Origin: Paractinoplanes durhamensis
Lineage (GTDB): Bacteria; Actinomycetota; Actinomycetes; Mycobacteriales; Micromonosporaceae
Length of the DNA: 62,842 nt
NCBI RefSeq assembly: GCF_016862175.1
Contig: NZ_BOML01000080.1
Location: 1 to 62,842 of the forward strand
Direction of reading: 5' to 3'
A model generated the notes under the pieces. The model had not been told where the DNA came from. It did no database searches and worked only from the letters and a program-made list of their open reading frames with translations. This document shows positions 55,369 through 62,842 of this stretch, piece by piece (position 1 is the first letter of the stretch; each line of letters opens with the position of its first letter). The position numbers were made by a program, and so were the translations under genes.

Positions 55369-57598
55369 TCCGGAAGCCGGCCTTGAGCAGGTCGCGGTCG
55401 CGCGACGAGCGGCCGACCTGAAGTTCGAAGTCGCCTGGCTCCACCACGCGCCGGCCGTCCGCGGTGACCAGCGAACAGGCCGATGTGGGCAGCGTGACCT
55501 CGGTGGTGATCGTCGCGCCGGCCGGCACGGCGACCTGCCGGTAGGCCTTCAGCTCGCGGACCGCCCAGGTGACGCTGGTGACCAGGTCACTGACGTACAC
55601 CTGAATGGTCTCGAAGGACGGCCGTGACCCCGTGTTGGTCAGCGTGACCACCGCTGTGACCTCGTCGTCCGCGACCGAGACCGACAGGTCGTCGTAGGTG
55701 ACCGGCGCATACGACAGGCCCTCGCCGAAGACGAACAGCGGGTCCTGGGTGAGGTCGGCGTAGCGGGTGCCGTGCTGGCCGCGGAGCTGGTTGTAGTAGA
55801 CCGGCTGCTGGCCGACGTGCCGCGGCACCGACAGCGGCATCCGGCCGGTCGGCTCGATCAGGCCGAGGATCAGCTCGGCGATCGCCCGGCCGCCGCGCAT
55901 GCCCGGGTTGAACGCCTGGATGACCGCCGCCGCGTTCAGCGCCGAATCGGGCAGCACGCACGGCTTCGAGTTGAGCAGCACCACGATCATCGGGGTCTTG
56001 GTCGCGGCGATCGCGTCGAGCAGCGCGATCTGGCCGCCCTGCAGCTCCAGCGTCGCGGTCGACTTGTGCTCGCCGGTCAGGTTGACCGTGTCGCCGACCA
56101 CGACCACCGCGTAGTCCGCGCGGATCGCCTCGGCCCTCGCCAGGTCGATGAGGTGGTCGTCGACCGGGGCGCCCTGCGAGATCGGCGGCCGCGGCTGGCC
56201 GTCCGGATAGGTCGCGCCCTCCGGGTCGGGCACCAGGCGTTCGATGTCGGCGCCGCGGGCGTGGGTGATGTCCCAGCGGTCGGGGGTGACCGCGCGGAAG
56301 CCGTCGAGCACCGTCTCGGTCATCTCCCGCGGGTGGCCGTCGGGCATCCAGTCGACCTGGCCGGAGTCGCCGGCCCAGTCGCCGAGCTGCGCGGACACGT
56401 CGTCGGCGTTCGGGCCGATGATCGCGATCCGCTTGAAGTCCTTGGTCGGGTCGAGCGGCAGCACGCCGTCGCCGTTGCGCAGAAGGACCAGGGACCGGCG
56501 GGCGATCTCCAGGTTGAGGTCTTGATGGGCGGCGACGCCGATCACCTCGCGCTGGCGGGCCGGGTCGGGCGCGCGCGGGTTCTCGAACAGGCCCATCGAG
56601 AACTTCAGGCGCAGGATCCGGCGGACCGCGGCGTCGATCTCCTCCTCGGAGAGCAGGCCGCGCTCGATCGCCTCCTGCGCGCCCTCGAAGAACCCGGGCG
56701 TCGTCATGACCAGGTCATTTCCCGCCCGCACGGCCAGCGCGGCCGCCTCGGCGTAGTCGGCGCAGACCTTCTGCTCCCAGACCATCCGGCCGACGTTGTC
56801 CCAGTCGGTGACCAGGGTCCCGGTGAAACCCCATTCCTCTTTGAGTACGTCGTTGAGCAGCCACCGATTCGCGGTGATCGGCACGCCGTCCATCGACTGG
56901 TAGCCGAGCATGAAGACCTGGCAGCCTTCCCGGGCCACCCGCTCGAACGGCGGCAGGAACCAGGAGCGCAGCTTGCGCGGGCTGATGTCGGCCTCGCTGG
57001 CGTCCCGGCCGCCCTGCGTCTCGGAGTAACCGGCGAAGTGCTTGGCGGTGGCCAGGATCCCGGTCGGGTCGGACAGCCCGCCGCCCTGGTAGCCGCGGAC
57101 CATCGCGGTGCCGAGCTCGCCGATCAGGAACGGGTCCTCGCCGAACGTCTCGTCGGTGCGGCCCCAGCGCAGGTCGCGGGCGATGCACAGGACCGGGGAG
57201 AAGGTCTGGTGGATGCCGGTCGCGGCGACCTCGACGGCGGTGACCCGGGCGACCCGTTCGACGAGCTCGGGGTCCCAGGTCGCCGCCATCGCGAGCTGCG
57301 TCGGGAAGATGGTGGCACCCGGCCAGAAGGAGTGGCCGTGGATGCAGTCCTCCGCGGTGAGCAGCGGGATCTGCAGCCGGGTCTTGGCGACCAGGTCGAT
57401 CGCCTCCAGCATCTTCGCCGGCGACGTGTGCAGGATCGAGCCGGCCAGCTTCTCGCTGACGATCTCCTTCACATCGTTGCGAGCGTCCAGCTGGAGCATC
57501 TGCCCGACCTTCTCCGGCAAGGTCATCCGAGCGAGCAGGTCGTCGACCCGCTCGTTGACGGGCAGGGCTGGATCCCGGTACGGGAAATCAGCGGGCAC
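55361..57598 (-). CDS. Glycoside hydrolase family 3 beta-glycosidase
   Basis: 745 aa, no signal peptide. The N-terminal GH3 barrel has LTAEDCIHGHSFWPGAT, ATAKHFAGYSETQGGRD and the catalytic nucleophile in VTDWDNVG. The second domain starts near 370, and a C-terminal fibronectin-III-like domain covers about 650-730. It probably releases glucose or xylose from oligosaccharides inside the cell. GTG start. LacI-type palindromes lie upstream. Confidence 0.93.
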   Translation of the reverse strand: MPADFPYRDPALPVNERVDDLLARMTLPEKVGQMLQLDARNDVKEIVSEKLAGSILHTSPAKMLEAIDLVAKTRLQIPLLTAEDCIHGHSFWPGATIFPTQLAMAATWDPELVERVARVTAVEVAATGIHQTFSPVLCIARDLRWGRTDETFGEDPFLIGELGTAMVRGYQGGGLSDPTGILATAKHFAGYSETQGGRDASEADISPRKLRSWFLPPFERVAREGCQVFMLGYQSMDGVPITANRWLLNDVLKEEWGFTGTLVTDWDNVGRMVWEQKVCADYAEAAALAVRAGNDLVMTTPGFFEGAQEAIERGLLSEEEIDAAVRRILRLKFSMGLFENPRAPDPARQREVIGVAAHQDLNLEIARRSLVLLRNGDGVLPLDPTKDFKRIAIIGPNADDVSAQLGDWAGDSGQVDWMPDGHPREMTETVLDGFRAVTPDRWDITHARGADIERLVPDPEGATYPDGQPRPPISQGAPVDDHLIDLARAEAIRADYAVVVVGDTVNLTGEHKSTATLELQGGQIALLDAIAATKTPMIVVLLNSKPCVLPDSALNAAAVIQAFNPGMRGGRAIAELILGLIEPTGRMPLSVPRHVGQQPVYYNQLRGQHGTRYADLTQDPLFVFGEGLSYAPVTYDDLSVSVADDEVTAVVTLTNTGSRPSFETIQVYVSDLVTSVTWAVRELKAYRQVAVPAGATITTEVTLPTSACSLVTADGRRVVEPGDFELQVGRSSRDRDLLKAGFRIS

Positions 57599-57668
57599 TC
57601 GTGCCTCCGGTCGTCACGACCGCGGTGGCACGGTCAGTGGAACGCTAACAACCGGCAGTCTTCCAGGA

Positions 57669-57682
57669 CGGAACCGGTTCCG
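57669..57682. promoter_or_regulatory. LacI-type operator 1 upstream of the GH3 gene
   Basis: CGGAACCGGTTCCG is a perfect 14-bp palindrome with the central CG of LacI-family sites. It is 71 bp before the GH3 start. No LacI gene is in the window. Confidence 0.6.
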
Positions 57683-57695
57683 GCACCCCGTTATG

Positions 57696-57705
57696 GTTCC
57701 GGAAC
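57696..57705. promoter_or_regulatory. LacI-type operator 2 upstream of the GH3 gene
   Basis: GTTCCGGAAC is a 10-bp perfect palindrome with a central CG pair, centred 25 bp from operator 1. Confidence 0.45.
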
Positions 57706-57725
57706 TGTTCACTCAGTTATCTGTG

Positions 57726-57971
57726 TCAGTTGTCCGGGTCGCTCTCGTCGATGCTCGGCACCTCGAAGCCGGCCGCCTCGATGGCCTCCAGTCGGGCCTG
57801 CTCGGCTTCCTTCTCCCGCTCCACCAACGTGGCGTACTCCACCAGGGCCGACGGGTCCCCGGCGTCCTCCAGACGGTCGAAGAAGCGCTGGGTGGTCCGC
57901 ACGGCCTCGGCGTAGGCGGCCGCGGCCTCCCGGAGACTGATGATCGACTTGTCTGTCATGCGGTCAGTCAT
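57726..57971 (-). CDS. Small helical hypothetical protein
   Basis: 81 aa, probably all helical and coiled coil (LEDAGDPSALVEYATLVEREKEA), with an acidic C-terminus ending ESDPDN. No family recognised. The ATG lies 1 bp after the SDR stop; an internal ATG four codons later is an alternative. Cotranscribed with the SDR gene. Confidence 0.65.
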   Translation of the reverse strand: MTDRMTDKSIISLREAAAAYAEAVRTTQRFFDRLEDAGDPSALVEYATLVEREKEAEQARLEAIEAAGFEVPSIDESDPDN

Positions 57972-57972
57972 A

Positions 57973-58656
57973 TCACCACGGGACGGTGCCGTTGCGATCG
58001 ACGAACGTGCCGGTCGGGCCGTCTTCGGTGACCTGCGCCATGCGGACGATGATCTCGGCGCCCTCGGCGATGGTCTGCGGGCCCTGGAAGCCGTTCAGAT
58101 CGGTGGCCGTGTAGCCGGGATCCACGCAGTTCACCCGCATGTTCGGGTACGTCTTGGCGTAGTGCAGCGTGATCATGTTCAGGGCCGCCTTGGCCGATCC
58201 GTAGGCGAGGGTCGGGACGTGGAACTCCACAGTGGCCGGGTCCAGGATGCGACCGGCGGAACCGAGCCCGCTCGACACGTACACCAAAACCGCTTTTTCT
58301 GATTTTTCCAGCAAAGGCAGGAAAGTGTGGGTGACCCGGACCGGGCCGAACGTGTTCGTCTCGTAGACCGCGCGCAGGTCCGCCGGGGTCACGTCGCCGA
58401 CCGGGCCGATGCTGCCGGCGATGCCCGCGTTGTTGACCAGCACGTCGAGGTGGCCGATCGTCTCGGCGGCGGCGCGCACCGACTCGTCGTCGGTCACGTC
58501 CAGCTGGACAAAACGCCCGCCGAGTTCGTTCGCCGCCGCTTTGCCCTTTTCCGCGTCGCGGCTGCCCATCCACACCTCGTGCCCGGCCGCGATCAACTGC
58601 CGCGCCGTCTCGAAGCCCAGACCCTTGTTCGCCCCGGTGATCAATGTCGTCGTCAT
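57973..58656 (-). CDS. Short-chain dehydrogenase/reductase
   Basis: 227 aa. The NADP-binding TGANKGLGFETA (about 8-19), NNAGI, catalytic Ser in VSSGLGS and YGSAKAA (the Tyr-x-x-x-Lys pair) form a classical SDR. Substrate unknown. Divergent from an XRE regulator, a pairing common in actinobacteria, where the regulator often controls the SDR. Confidence 0.9.
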   Translation of the reverse strand: MTTTLITGANKGLGFETARQLIAAGHEVWMGSRDAEKGKAAANELGGRFVQLDVTDDESVRAAAETIGHLDVLVNNAGIAGSIGPVGDVTPADLRAVYETNTFGPVRVTHTFLPLLEKSEKAVLVYVSSGLGSAGRILDPATVEFHVPTLAYGSAKAALNMITLHYAKTYPNMRVNCVDPGYTATDLNGFQGPQTIAEGAEIIVRMAQVTEDGPTGTFVDRNGTVPW

Positions 58657-58690
58657 GCTCACCAGGTTGGTCCGGTTTCGGCGGAAACAG

Positions 58691-58709
58691 CAGGTACTGC
58701 CGGTACCAG
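58691..58709. promoter_or_regulatory. Near-palindrome between the SDR and XRE genes
   Basis: CAGGTACTGCCGGTACCAG is symmetric except for the second base and one wobble. It lies about 34 bp from each start, a plausible operator for the divergent pair. Confidence 0.5.
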
Positions 58710-58742
58710 GCTGTCTCGCCGGCGCCGCGCCACACTGGAAGG

Positions 58743-59564
58743 ATGACGGCGGAGTTCGGACGCACGATGCGCACGTGGCGGGAACGGATCACCCCGGCCG
58801 AGGTCGGTCTGCCACCCGGCGGTCGCCGTCGCGCGCCCGGTCTGCGCCGGGAGGAGCTGGGCCTGCTCGCCGGCATCTCGGTCGACTACATCGTCCGGCT
58901 GGAGCAGGGCCGGGCGACCGCGCCTTCGGCGCAGGTGGTGGAAGCGCTGGCCCGGGCGCTGCGGCTGGACAGCTGCTCCCGCGACCTTCTCTTCCGCTTG
59001 GCGGGGCTTGCGCTTCCTTCGCCGGGTACGGTCTCCGCGCACCTCACCCCGGGCGTTCAGCGCCTGCTCGACCGGATGTCCGGTACGCCGGTGAGCGTGC
59101 ACGACGCCGCCTGGAACTTGGTGACCGCTAACGATCTGTATCGCGCGCTCTTCGGTGACCCGTCCGACCGCAACGTCATCCGGCAGTACTTCGTCGGTGG
59201 CGGTTTCGAGCGGGTCCGGCACACGCCCGAGCAGGCCGCGTCGTTCGAGTCGGCGATGGTCGGTGACCTGCTCACCGCGTCCGCCCGCTACCCGGCCGAC
59301 CGGGGGCTGCGCGAGCTGATCACCGACCTGCGCGCGGAGAGCTCCCGCTTCGCCGAGCTGTGGGACTCCGGGCGGGCCGGGGTGCACGAGTCGTCCTGCA
59401 AGACCATCGAGCACCCGGTGGTGGGCTCGCTCTACCTCGACTGCGATGTGCTCTCGGTGCCCTGCTCGGACCTGCGCATCGTGGCGTACACCGCGCAGCC
59501 CGGCTCGGCGAGCGAGAGCCGCCTCGCCCTGCTCGCGGTGGTCGGGGACCAGGCGTTGATCTGA
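58743..59564 (+). CDS. XRE-family regulator with MmyB-like C-terminal domain
   Basis: 273 aa. The N-terminal helix-turn-helix reads LRREELGLLAGISVDYIVRLEQGR (about 37-60). The C-terminal PAS-like MmyB domain (about 105-265) includes HPVVGSLYLDCDVL. Members bind fatty-acid-like ligands in some cases. Likely represses itself and the SDR. The ATG has CACACT 6 nt upstream and no clear Shine-Dalgarno, so the mRNA could be leaderless. Confidence 0.88.
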   Translation: MTAEFGRTMRTWRERITPAEVGLPPGGRRRAPGLRREELGLLAGISVDYIVRLEQGRATAPSAQVVEALARALRLDSCSRDLLFRLAGLALPSPGTVSAHLTPGVQRLLDRMSGTPVSVHDAAWNLVTANDLYRALFGDPSDRNVIRQYFVGGGFERVRHTPEQAASFESAMVGDLLTASARYPADRGLRELITDLRAESSRFAELWDSGRAGVHESSCKTIEHPVVGSLYLDCDVLSVPCSDLRIVAYTAQPGSASESRLALLAVVGDQALI

Positions 59565-59582
59565 CTACTACGATCGTAGTAG
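59565..59582. promoter_or_regulatory. 18-bp perfect palindrome
   Basis: CTACTACGATCGTAGTAG lies immediately after the XRE gene and just before the glycosyltransferase pseudogene. The form resembles operators of BlaI/MecI-type or similar dimeric repressors. It has no T tract. Confidence 0.7.
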
Positions 59583-59593
59583 CGTGGCCGCCG

Positions 59594-60088
59594 TGGCCCG
59601 CGTGGTGATCGTGACGGTCGGAACGAGGGCGACGTCGTGCCCTATGCGGCGCTGTACGGCATCAGTCCGTCGGTCGTTGCGGTGCCGCTGGACCGGCCCG
59701 CGTATCGGCCGTTGACCGGTTACTGGTGGCCCCTTGCCGGCGGCAGGCTCTCCCCGCCTCTTGAACAGTTTCTCGCCGACGGCGAACCACCAGTGTTCGT
59801 CGGATTCGGCAGCATGTCTTTTTCCGGCGCGGTGGTGGCGGGGCTCGGCCGGCGGGTCGTCGTTCAACGGGGGGCGGCGAACCTGTCGGCCGAGGGGCCG
59901 GACGTCCTGGTGGTCGACGACGAGCCGCACGCGCTGCTGTTCCCGCGCGTGTCGGTGGTCGTGCACCACGGCGGCGCCGGCACCACGGCCGCGGCGCTGC
60001 GGGCCGGCCCGCCGCCGAGGAGGTGTCCCGCCGGCTGGTGCTGGAGGACGGCCTGAGCGAGGCGGTCGCCCGGATCCGGCAGATATAG
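59594..60088 (+). pseudogene. Deleted and frameshifted glycosyltransferase (UGT/MGT type)
   Basis: Family pieces appear in order but in changing frames: VVIVTVGTRG then PYAALYGISPSVV, TGYWWPL, PPVFVGFGSMS, GRRVVVQRGAANL, VHHGGAGTTAAALRAGP, and in another frame LEDGLSEAVARIRQI before TAG. The N-terminal acceptor domain and the end of the donor domain are largely deleted. It cannot be functional. The longest open piece is 59637-60056. Confidence 0.75.
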
Positions 60089-60097
60089 GCTGGCGGC

Positions 60098-60712
60098 GTG
60101 CCACCCGCCACCGCCGTCCGCATCGCCGACGCGGCGCTGGAGGTGCTCGGCACCGGCGGCATCCACGCGCTGAGCCACGCCCGCGTCGACGCGACCGCGG
60201 GCCTGCCCGCCGGCTCGACCTCCAACTACTGCCGCACCCGGGCCACCCTGATCGAGGCGGCGATCGCCCGGCTGCGCGAACTCGACGCCGTGGACTTCCG
60301 GACGCTCGTCCCGCCCGGCACCCTCGACGAGCTGGCCGGGATGCTGGCCGCCTTCGTCGAGAGCGCGGCCGGGCCGGGCCGGGTGCGCACGGTGGCCCGC
60401 TACGTCATCTTCGTGCAGGGCGTGGTCGAGCCGGCCCTGCTGGCGCAGCTGAACGCCGACCGCCGCCTGCTCACCGATTGGTTGTCCTCGTCGTTGCAGG
60501 CACTGGGCGCGTCGGGTGCCGTCGCCCCGACATTGCTGGCCGCCTGCGAGGGCCTGATCCTGCACCGGCTGACCGGCTTCGTCAGCGATCCGCCCGGGCC
60601 GGAGATCGCCCGCCTGGTCCTCGCTCTAGTCGGTGTCGGCGGCGGCGAGCACGGACTCCAGGCCGAGGCCGAGCAGTGTGGCCAGCAGCGCGTTGCCGAA
60701 CTCGGCGACTGA
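60098..60712 (+). CDS. TetR-family regulator
   Basis: 204 aa. The N-terminal HTH has LSHARVDATAGLPAGSTSNYCRTRATLIEAA (about 26-56). The C-terminal ligand domain ends near residue 175; the last 25 residues (QAEAEQCGQQRVAELGD) look non-native and are antisense to the next gene, so the original stop may have been lost. GTG start 9 bp after the pseudogene. Possibly the former regulator of that glycosyltransferase. Confidence 0.8.
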   Translation: MPPATAVRIADAALEVLGTGGIHALSHARVDATAGLPAGSTSNYCRTRATLIEAAIARLRELDAVDFRTLVPPGTLDELAGMLAAFVESAAGPGRVRTVARYVIFVQGVVEPALLAQLNADRRLLTDWLSSSLQALGASGAVAPTLLAACEGLILHRLTGFVSDPPGPEIARLVLALVGVGGGEHGLQAEAEQCGQQRVAELGD

Positions 60713-60817
60713 GCCCGCATCGCCCGCGCGAACACGGGCGTCGACCAGCTCCCAGATTCCGGTCACGCTGTCCAGCCGGGTGAGACCGTCCACGGCGGCG
60801 CGCAGGTCGTCGTCCAC
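60626..60817 (-). CDS. Small 63-aa hypothetical protein
   Basis: 63 aa from GTG 60817, with GGAG 8 nt upstream. VDDDLRAAVDGLTRLDSV and LLATLLGLGLESVLAAADTD show normal coding composition. It starts 17 bp after the upstream gene's stop on the same strand, so is likely cotranscribed. Its 3' end overlaps the convergent TetR gene by 87 nt. No family recognised. Confidence 0.55.
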   Translation of the reverse strand: MDDDLRAAVDGLTRLDSVTGIWELVDARVRAGDAGSVAEFGNALLATLLGLGLESVLAAADTD

Positions 60818-60834
60818 GCGGATCACTCCAGGGT

Positions 60835-61563
60835 TCAGGTGAGCTTCTCGCCTTTTCTGCGGGCCACCGCGTCGACGATGTCGGTGGCGTCCGCGGCGTG
60901 CCAGCGGATCTGATCGAGGGCCTGGCGGGTGACCGAGAAAGAGGCCAGGGGGTCGTTGCTCAGCACCGTCACCCGGGCGGCGGCCAGGCCGGGCGCGGCC
61001 GCGAACGCCGTGCGCAGCGCGACGAGCGCCTGGCCGTGCACGAACTGCCGGTAGACGTCGCCGGGGATCGCCGCCGAGACCGGCGGGATCGTCACGGTCA
61101 GCGTGACCTCGGCACCCTTGACGCGGACGACGGCGCACGCGGCCGCCTCGATGTCCTCGAACGCCGCGGCCAGGGCCTGCCTGACCGTCTCCGGGTCGTT
61201 GCCGATCAGCAGGTGCCATTTCCGGTCGAGCTCCTGCTGCTGGTGGACCTGCCGCTCCTGGGCCAGGAACCACCGCCGGGACACCTCGGCCTCGCACCAC
61301 GCTCCGGCCTGCAGCCGGGCCGCGTCCCGCTCGTACCACCGGAAGCGGCCGACGCCGGCCAGCGCCTCCTGCTCGAAGTACCGATAGATGGCCACCCGGT
61401 CCGGCAGCGCCGGCGCGGGGGCGACGGGCCGCTCGGCGGGCGGGAACTCCGCGCGATACCGGTGCAGAATGCGCAGGAGCGCGCCGGCCGAGGGCAGCAC
61501 GGGTTCGCCGCTCGGCGCCGTCCGGGCGCGAGCGCCCGGCGCCGGCTTGATCGTGAACCCCAC
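60835..61563 (-). CDS. Hypothetical protein
   Basis: 242 aa. An N-terminal low-complexity region (PAPGARARTAPSG) precedes a helical part with AERQV-like Gln-rich segment QERQVHQQQELDRKWHLLIGNDPETV (split across about 150-175) and an alpha/beta C-terminal region. I do not recognise the family. It forms a probable two-gene unit with the 63-aa ORF. Confidence 0.65.
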   Translation of the reverse strand: MGFTIKPAPGARARTAPSGEPVLPSAGALLRILHRYRAEFPPAERPVAPAPALPDRVAIYRYFEQEALAGVGRFRWYERDAARLQAGAWCEAEVSRRWFLAQERQVHQQQELDRKWHLLIGNDPETVRQALAAAFEDIEAAACAVVRVKGAEVTLTVTIPPVSAAIPGDVYRQFVHGQALVALRTAFAAAPGLAAARVTVLSNDPLASFSVTRQALDQIRWHAADATDIVDAVARRKGEKLT

Positions 61564-61709
61564 GGCGACACGGTAGAAACACGATGACGTACGAAGTATC
61601 GGCCTGGCGGCCAGCGCAATCCGCCATCCGTTAAGTCATTCCGATACGCGGATGACGCCCACATGGCCGACGGGTTTCCCCGCGGCCGGCTACGCAAAGG
61701 CGCAGGTCG

Positions 61710-62156
61710 ATGGCCAAGATTCTGGTGACGGGGATGTCCGGGGCGGGCAAGAGCACGATCCTCGCCGAGTTGGAGCGACGCGGGCACCGGACGGTGGACA
61801 CCGACTACGGCGGGTGGGTGCGGCCCGACGGGACCTGGGACGAGACCCGGATGACGGCGCTGCTGGCCGGGACGGCCGACGTGATCGTCTCGGGCACGGT
61901 CGAGAACCAGGGCCGCTTCTACGACCGCTTCGACCACGTCGTGCTGCTGAGCGCACCCCTGGACGTCCTGCTCGAACGAGTGACGAACCGGCCCGGCAAT
62001 CCGTACGGCCGGACCGAGGCGCAGCGAGCCGAGATCGCCGAGTTCCAGCGAACCGTGGAACCGCGGTTACGCCGGGGCGCGACGCACGAACTGGACGGGA
62101 CCCGCCCGGTCGCCGCCCTCGCCGACGAGATCGAGGATCTAGGCTCGCCCGCGTGA
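61710..62156 (+). CDS. P-loop nucleotide kinase-like protein
   Basis: 148 aa. Walker A GMSGAGKST is at residues 8-16, DTDYGGWV follows, and the lid-like region ERVTNRPGNPYGRT and a C-terminal helix are present. It resembles AAA_18/adenylate kinase-like small proteins of actinobacteria. Substrate unknown. Its TGA overlaps the GTG of the next frame. Confidence 0.8.
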   Translation: MAKILVTGMSGAGKSTILAELERRGHRTVDTDYGGWVRPDGTWDETRMTALLAGTADVIVSGTVENQGRFYDRFDHVVLLSAPLDVLLERVTNRPGNPYGRTEAQRAEIAEFQRTVEPRLRRGATHELDGTRPVAALADEIEDLGSPA

Positions 62157-62260
62157 TCGAGATATCGGGGGACTTCGAGACGCACGTGACGGTCGGCCAC
62201 CACGCGGCCGGGGAGTTGGCGGCGCTCGGACCTGCCGAGAACGTTGGCGGCGAGCCTCCG
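62153..62260 (+). pseudogene. Truncated gene fragment after the kinase
   Basis: A GTG overlapping the kinase stop starts VIEISGDFETHVTV, which looks like a genuine conserved N-terminus translated with the kinase. After about 30 codons the composition changes (many Arg/Pro, rare AAG/AGA codons), and nothing conserved follows although the frame stays open to 62575. A real gene was probably cut here. Confidence 0.45.
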
Positions 62261-62732
62261 CCCGCTGTCCGCGTTGGCTTCCGGCCACCGCCAAGAGATG
62301 ACGACGGCCGGAGCGGACCCGTCGCCGACCTGAAGGATGGCTGCCGCAAGCACCTGGCGTTCGGCCTGGTCATCGTGACGCCAATGGCAAGGCCATGCCC
62401 GGAAAGAGCGACCAGCGCCTCGAAACCAGATGTGCGGCGCCCGGGAAAGGCGCGCCAGCTGCCGTCGCGAATTGTTATTCGCGACCCCTGTGATGCTACC
62501 CAGGGGGCTATTGCCGCCGCTCCATTTCTCAAGGCGGGTGAAATAGCTGCCTCCCGGAGGGCTGCCGCCGGTTGACTCGGCGGCAGCAAACAATGCCGGA
62601 AATTTCCCGCGGTAATCTCTTGCGCTGCGGTGATGTGCTTCCGGCGTGTGTCGTGGCCAAGCGCCGGCCGCAGTGACGCTGTTGTCGTGGGTCAGTTGCT
62701 GTCGGCGGTTCCGCGATCCGAGGTGCGGGCTC
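62261..62732. other. Unassigned sequence of lower GC
   Basis: Open frames on both strands lack any family match. Parts (62460-62600) have short AT-richer runs such as GAATTGTTATTCGCG and CAAACAATGCCGG, unlike the coding DNA around. It may be the edge of an acquired or deleted segment. No tRNA or att-like end is visible. Confidence 0.4.
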
Positions 62733-62746
62733 GTCCATGGGCCTGT

Positions 62747-62827
62747 GCTCGGCCGGGCGTGCGGGCTCGGCCGGGCGTGTTGGCTGGGCCTTGGGCGTGG
62801 GCTTGCGCGTGTGCTCGGCCGGGTGTG
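62747..62827. repeat. Interspersed 15-bp repeat at the right edge
   Basis: GCTCGGCCGGGCGTG occurs at 62747-62761 and 62765-62779, and with one change (GGTGTG) at 62813-62827, in G/T-rich low-complexity DNA. The tract runs to the window edge and may be longer. Confidence 0.65.
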
Positions 62828-62842
62828 CAGGCGCGGGCTTGG

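Overview
The window is chromosomal DNA from a high-GC filamentous actinomycete. Strong GC bias at third codon positions, many GTG starts, stop/start overlaps (ATGA, GTGA) and genes for BldD and mIHF support this. The gene order bldD-pyrRBC-carAB-pyrD-pyrF-mihF-gmk-rpoZ-coaBC-metK-priA-def-fmt-rsmB-rpe matches the Streptomyces/Micromonosporaceae core. Protein flavour suggests Micromonosporaceae, perhaps Actinoplanes; the genus is inference. I see no rRNA, tRNA, CRISPR array or intact insertion sequence.

Layout. Positions 1-715 hold tandem GC-rich repeats and a terminator but no convincing gene. bldD (minus, 716-1204) has a promoter overlapped by a near-perfect BldD box. Divergent from it runs the pyrimidine operon (1497-12202): pyrR, pyrB, pyrC, carA, carB, a 51-codon coupled ORF, pyrD, an embedded biotin gene bioA, and pyrF. 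Its 5' leader carries a PyrR-binding-type loop against the pyrR Shine-Dalgarno sequence. Next come mihF-gmk-rpoZ, coaBC, metK (12388-16327), a methyltransferase/TetR divergon with a double operator, a helicase-degenerate priA, a cytochrome P450, def-fmt-rsmB, a septum-formation-type lipoprotein (minus), rpe and a REC-GGDEF response regulator. An FMN riboswitch heads ribD-ribE-ribBA-ribH (27119-30805).

The middle holds an amino-acid-type ABC importer (minus, 31347-33828), hisE-hisG and a PH-domain membrane protein. These are followed by infC-rpmI-rplT, with an ATC start for IF3 and a long structured leader, then a TrmH-type methyltransferase, a zinc alcohol dehydrogenase and pheS-pheT.

From about 42800 to the right end the region is accessory: MerR, XRE and TetR regulators, an ABC/FtsX pair, a Tat-type M28 peptidase, a DUF3616 protein, a Pro/Ala-rich membrane protein, a plant-type phosphofructokinase, GH3 glycosidase, SDR, GNAT and small hypotheticals. 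It also carries signs of decay: a shredded SAM-hydrolase pseudogene beside 23-bp tandem repeats, a deleted glycosyltransferase pseudogene beside an 18-bp palindrome, a roughly 300-bp hexanucleotide repeat, and a truncated gene near the right edge.

The most unusual signal is inside pyrB. An in-frame insertion of about 45 codons contains a 23-nt-per-arm inverted repeat flanked by 10-bp direct repeats, which looks like a small palindromic element living inside an essential enzyme gene. Other regulatory observations worth testing are the FMN-riboswitch platform that repeats the P1 strand sequences, the BldD autoregulatory box, the paired TetR operator 21 bp apart, and two perfect DnaA boxes far from any visible origin.
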